NCBI RefSeq assembly: GCF_001640805.2
Contig: NC_066852.1
Span: 6,370,194 to 6,434,193, forward strand
Source: Lates calcarifer
Lineage: Eukaryota > Chordata > Actinopteri > Centropomidae
Length of the DNA stretch: 64,000 nucleotides
Direction: 5' to 3'
Shown here: positions 60,680 to 64,000 of the stretch, one piece after another
Layout of the letters: each line of letters opens with the position of its first letter
How positions within the stretch are numbered: the first letter of the stretch is position 1
Notes under the pieces: model-generated
What the model was told of the DNA's origin: nothing
The model's input: the letters and a program-made list of their open reading frames with translations, nothing else
Database searches by the model: none
Position numbers and translations under genes: made by a program

Positions 60680-63240
60680 GTGAACCAACCCATGACAAGT
60701 ATAGAAAAACTTGAAATTAAAGAGCTACACCAGTAAATAATATCATCAGTAAAGTTGGAGTGTTGTTTGACAGCAAGGCAATCTCAGTAAATGAAATAAT
60801 TATTAGAAACTATAATGTGCAATACACAAAAATGTATTCTACAAAGAGAATAATGGTCATGCAAATATAATATGATTCCAAAGTTATCCTAAGAATGGCA
60901 CTATTTTTCAGCCATGAAGTGAGAAAACTAATGAATGAATAAGGTCTTTGGTGGCTCTGGAAGGAGCACTCTGCAGTCTGAAAAAGTGAAAATATCATCA
61001 GCATCAGATGCTATTAAGTTGAATTATGCAAATAGTGGCATCAGGTTTTTTTTTTTAAATTTGACCCATAAGGGGACTTAAAGTCTGGGTATCCCAGCCT
61101 CGGCTCCTTTGATTTAGACCATTTTTTTTTTAAAAATCTGTCCCTTGTGAGTTTACTATGTGGAAAGGCCAAGCTACATCGCTGCAGTATCCCTTTGACA
61201 TATATGGGATATAAATCTTTGCTGCAGTAAAGACACAGCTGGGAATGGAAGCTACACAAAATGTTTTGCATTGATAAACAGTAAGAGTCTTGAATGTTCT
61301 TTCTAAGAGAGTAAAATACAAGTAGCATCTTTGTTTCTTACTGCCAGAAAGATATTGTCCTCATTCTCTGACCTAATTCTGTAGCGGAGCCTGATCACAA
61401 CAAGATGAAAGGTCTTCTTTATCTCTGGATGTGAGACGAAAAGACAGCAGGGCAGGAGAAGGTGTAGACAACTGTACTGGGGAGTGAAGGGTAGCGGCCT
61501 TTGAAGAGGAGATTAACACTGGGCTTGACATCAGTAATAATTCTAATAATGTTATTTTCAGAGGCATCTTCAACCACTGCCTGGAGGGATTAAAAGCTGT
61601 AGCCTAAAGATTTAAACTGATGTTTATCCTCAGAGTAGATGAAGAGAAATGACTGTAATAAGAGGTTTGTGTTTAAAGATTTATGGGATTTGTCAGAGTG
61701 AAACACGGATATTTCCTCAAGTATCTCTACTTTGAGACCAGGTAAACGTCTCTGCAGCTTCCCTGTGGGAACACCCACTGTTTGAAATGGCCTCAATCAC
61801 TGTAATACTGCTGAATGAAAATGGTGCAATCATGCTTTCCTCTAGATGTTTTCCAGTTTATCATTCTTTTCATCATAGAAACAATGTAATGCATTTGCTC
61901 TGTCAAATCTCGGTTTATTTTCCTTCACTTGCTTAGAAACAATGGCAGCCATAAAATTAAAAGTATTTCTGTAGTGATTAATTATGGATACCTCACCTTC
62001 AGTATACACATTTGTGTGCTCTGTATGAATAATAACAAAAAATAAATTAATAAATCAGTCTTTTTCTCACCAACCTCACTTAGTGATTACTTAATCTCTA
62101 TCAGGTCATTATCATAATTATTTCAGACACATGCCAAACAAAGCCGGCCTGTGTTGTTTATTGTCTTGTTGTTACGGGTGGCCCAGCTCTCTCTGAGGCC
62201 AGTGTTGGACAGTGACGGCTCACTGCATCTATTGGATTATGTGAGGGATTTGAAACTAGGATTAGGCCATTGGGCTGTGGACAGCATGCGGGCTGCGTGA
62301 GCCTTTACATCACAGGGGTGTGTTACGGTGCATGTGTGTGTGTGTGTGTGTGCTTGAATGGGAGGTGGGTGTGTGAAAGTGTGTTTGTGCATCCCAGAGG
62401 CAGCGACTCCACTTGGCTCCATTGTCTTTGGCACGGACTTTCAAACATGAACCTGTTTTGCTTCACGCTGGTAAGATTCATCATCTTCTGTATACTCCCG
62501 TGAATTTTTGGGTTTTGTCTGTCAGGAGCACTTGTTTAGTCCCTGGAGCCTCAGAAGAAGAGGAGACTCAGTGTGCCACTGTGGGAGACACTGGTGATGT
62601 TATTATGGTTGACAAAGATCTGAGATGGGCTCTCTGGGGAACAAGACAAAACTGCAAACTACTTTCTTTCTTTCTTTTTTTCTAAGATTCATAAGGTTCC
62701 TTAGATTCAGTCCTCTTCTGCTGTGCTTTTGTTTGCTGGATTGTGTAGTCCACATATTATTATTATTATTATAATATTTAGCATAATTTATCATACATAG
62801 TTCAATAATCCTGTTAATGACATATTTTCCAACAATGGAACAACTTCTTCACATTGTTTCTGTAATTCTATCACAGTCAAATGTAGTGCATAAATACTAA
62901 ATAACTGCTTTGAGTAAGACTGAATGTGCATTTTGTGTATGTGTCAAATAACTATCAAACTAGTCTTGCATAAACAGACCTTTCCTCATAATGAGTGGCT
63001 GCAATTTATTACAATGCTGATAGTTTTTATGATTTATATGTATATCTACAGTTATAACCTGGCTTATATAGACTATTAGTAACAGTTTATAGTGGGAGAT
63101 GTCTATACCACGCTGCCACTTGCACTCATAGACGGATCTGGGTCTTTATTCTCAGGTAAAATTCTAAATGTAGCAACAAACAGTACAAGATGTCACCTGC
63201 TTCATGAACTCAAACCACAATAACACAAAAGTGTAAGGTA
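60680..63240. other. Unannotated AT-rich unique sequence
   Basis: Short TTTC and TAT repeats near 62664 and 62757. No supported gene. Confidence 0.55.
62332..62352. repeat. (TG)n microsatellite
   Basis: About nine TG units after GCATG. Confidence 0.9.
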
Positions 63241-63250
63241 ATCTGCTCAC

Positions 63251-63380
63251 CTGAACAAACCAGATTTATGTCAGTGGTTACACAACGCATGTCATTAGAT
63301 AAGGTTGAAGAATTGTATAAATATGTGTAATTTAACATATGGTATGGTAAGGATATAAGAATGAAGAAAACTGCAAAATG
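63251..63380 (-). other. Doubtful minus-strand exon of 130 bp
   Basis: On the minus strand, T-runs (plus-strand A-runs at 63391-63418) lead to GGATGTACAG, with the acceptor AG at plus 63381-63382. The stretch to CAG followed by GTGAGC (donor at plus 63250-63245) is open in one frame, with a hydrophobic AT-rich peptide. A second AG ten bases further in would give a 120-bp exon. The A-run may equally be a retroposon tail, which would explain the tract. Confidence 0.15.
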
Positions 63381-63390
63381 CTGTACATCC

Positions 63391-63418
63391 AAAAAAAAAA
63401 AAAAAAGGAAAAAAAAAA
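63391..63418. repeat. Two adjacent A-runs (16 and 10)
   Basis: A16, GG, then A10 (63409-63418). It is a possible retroposon tail on the plus strand, or the polypyrimidine tract of a minus-strand acceptor. Confidence 0.9.
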
Positions 63419-63943
63419 GCTTGGAGGAAATATCAAAAGTTGCCATCTTACATTTGATAAAATGAGGTTTTACACAGTGATATAAAAAAGCATACTGATT
63501 TTACAAGTCTGAGTTTCTTAGGTGGGTCATCCCCATATACAGTTAGTGGTAAGGGGCATTTAATTCAGAGCTATAGTCGGGGGCCAGGCCATGAAGTGTT
63601 TTAAAGTGAAGGAGTAAAATCTAAAATCTTAATTATTTTAATGGACATTTGACTCTTTTCCCAGACTGCAGACCTGCACCGTGAACTGAGAAAATTAAGC
63701 ACAAAGAGTAAAGCAAAGAGTGATGGATATTGATTATACATGCCTGAGTGACACGCTGTACATGTAGAATAATTACACCAGTGTACATGCCAAAGATTAG
63801 AAGATTAGACGACATGCTCACCTGCCCCTCGTGTAAAGCTTTTCATTGATTTTATATTGTGCAGTCAGGCTGATTTAGTCTGAAAGTTTGAACAGAGTGA
63901 ATCAGTGCACTGTAGTGTTTACACTAGGCTGCTGTCACTATGC

Positions 63944-63972
63944 AAACTGTTGATTGTTCTTTTTTTTTTCAG
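63944..63972 (+). other. Candidate 3' splice site with long polypyrimidine tract
   Basis: An almost pure T tract runs into CAG followed by G, and there is no AG between the tract and the acceptor. Several adenosines 20-35 nt upstream (in the CAAACTGTTGATTG stretch) could serve as branch point. This is among the best acceptors on the + strand of this window. Confidence 0.55.
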
Positions 63973-64000
63973 GAGGGCTCCACAGACAGCATATATGAAC
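63973..64000 (+). CDS. 5' end of an internal coding exon, cut by the window end
   Basis: A tract ending TTTTTTTTTTTCAG (to 63972) is a strong 3' splice site. The 28 nt that follow are open in two frames. In phase 0 they read EGSTDSIYE, and with one base skipped they read RAPQTAYMN. The third frame meets TGA. EGSTDSIYE is acidic and Ser/Thr/Tyr-rich, like a cytoplasmic or disordered linker with a possible phosphotyrosine, but this is too short to assign a family. It would pair with the donor at base 1 if the window is a single intron. Confidence 0.5.

Larger units (their letters stand above)
1..63972 (+). other. Putative single giant intron spanning nearly the whole window
   Basis: The first six bases are GTGAGT, a near-ideal U2-type 5' splice site. 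The window ends with a T-rich tract followed by CAG at 63970-63972 and open sequence after it. No interior stretch has a recognisable multi-exon coding pattern, and repeats and microsatellites are spread throughout, as expected for intronic DNA. Introns of this size in fish usually belong to developmental, neuronal or adhesion genes, but nothing here identifies which. Alternatives: the base-1 match is chance, or the two sites belong to different introns separated by one of the optional exons listed below. The call depends on exon sequence lying just left of the window, which cannot be seen. Confidence 0.45.

Noticed and set aside
63540..63640. GGGGGCCAGGCCATGAAGTG resembling a transposon or LINE fragment
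   Set aside because: The resemblance is from memory and covers under 60 bp. Not enough to name an element.
1..64000. tRNA, rRNA, CRISPR, prokaryotic operon, phage or retroviral genes
   Set aside because: No intact tRNA cloverleaf, repeat-spacer array, ribosome-binding-site-led gene series, or polymerase, gag or integrase-like frames were seen in the supplied sequence.

Overview
This is non-coding vertebrate DNA, most likely from a percomorph (spiny-rayed) teleost fish. The sequence is AT-leaning and carries many long CA/TG, TA, GA, AAT and mononucleotide microsatellites. It also contains several dispersed repeat types I associate with teleost genomes: tRNA-derived SINE pieces, a repeat built of about 135-bp sub-units rich in GACCTTTGACC, a repeat rich in GCTAACATG and ATGAAATTTGG strings, and a TACTTGTACTTTACT repeat. 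There is no dense gene layout, operon, CRISPR array or phage. The open frames that exist are short, mostly run through low-complexity sequence, and none gives a protein family I recognise. The SINE, repeat and teleost assignments rest on remembered consensus features, not on a search.

The simplest reading is one very large intron on the + strand. Base 1 starts with a textbook 5' splice site (GTGAGT). The window ends with a long T tract, CAG, and 28 nt of apparent exon (63973-64000) that is open in two frames. If both sites are real, the intron is 63,972 bp.

Within it, from left to right: (1) 1-8.8 kb, mostly unique sequence with a possible exon near 4.27 kb; (2) 8.8-10.1 kb, a cluster of microsatellites, purine tracts and G-runs with GC-rich DNA; (3) 10-28 kb, candidate enhancer-like unique blocks (especially 15.2-15.5, 16.6-17.6 and 22.3-24.0 kb) with SINE pieces; (4) 27.5-28.4 kb, a CpG-rich segment that looks like a minus-strand promoter and non-coding first exon; (5) 28-43 kb, mixed unique and repeat DNA with two possible + strand exons (32,855-32,915 and 40,601-40,777) and a candidate regulatory block at 42.9-43.3 kb; (6) 38-56 kb, the repeat-rich part, with two large hairpins and a probable non-autonomous DNA transposon; (7) 57-64 kb, unique DNA with nuclear-receptor-like half-sites, a divergent pair of CTCF-like motifs, and the terminal exon.

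How the parts may work together is inference: a large intron that hosts distal regulatory sequence, an antisense or nested transcription unit starting near 28.4 kb, and optional or alternative exons. The host gene cannot be named from 28 nt of exon. All splice-site and regulatory calls are by eye. Short splice-like strings occur many times by chance in 64 kb, so internal exon calls carry low confidence.
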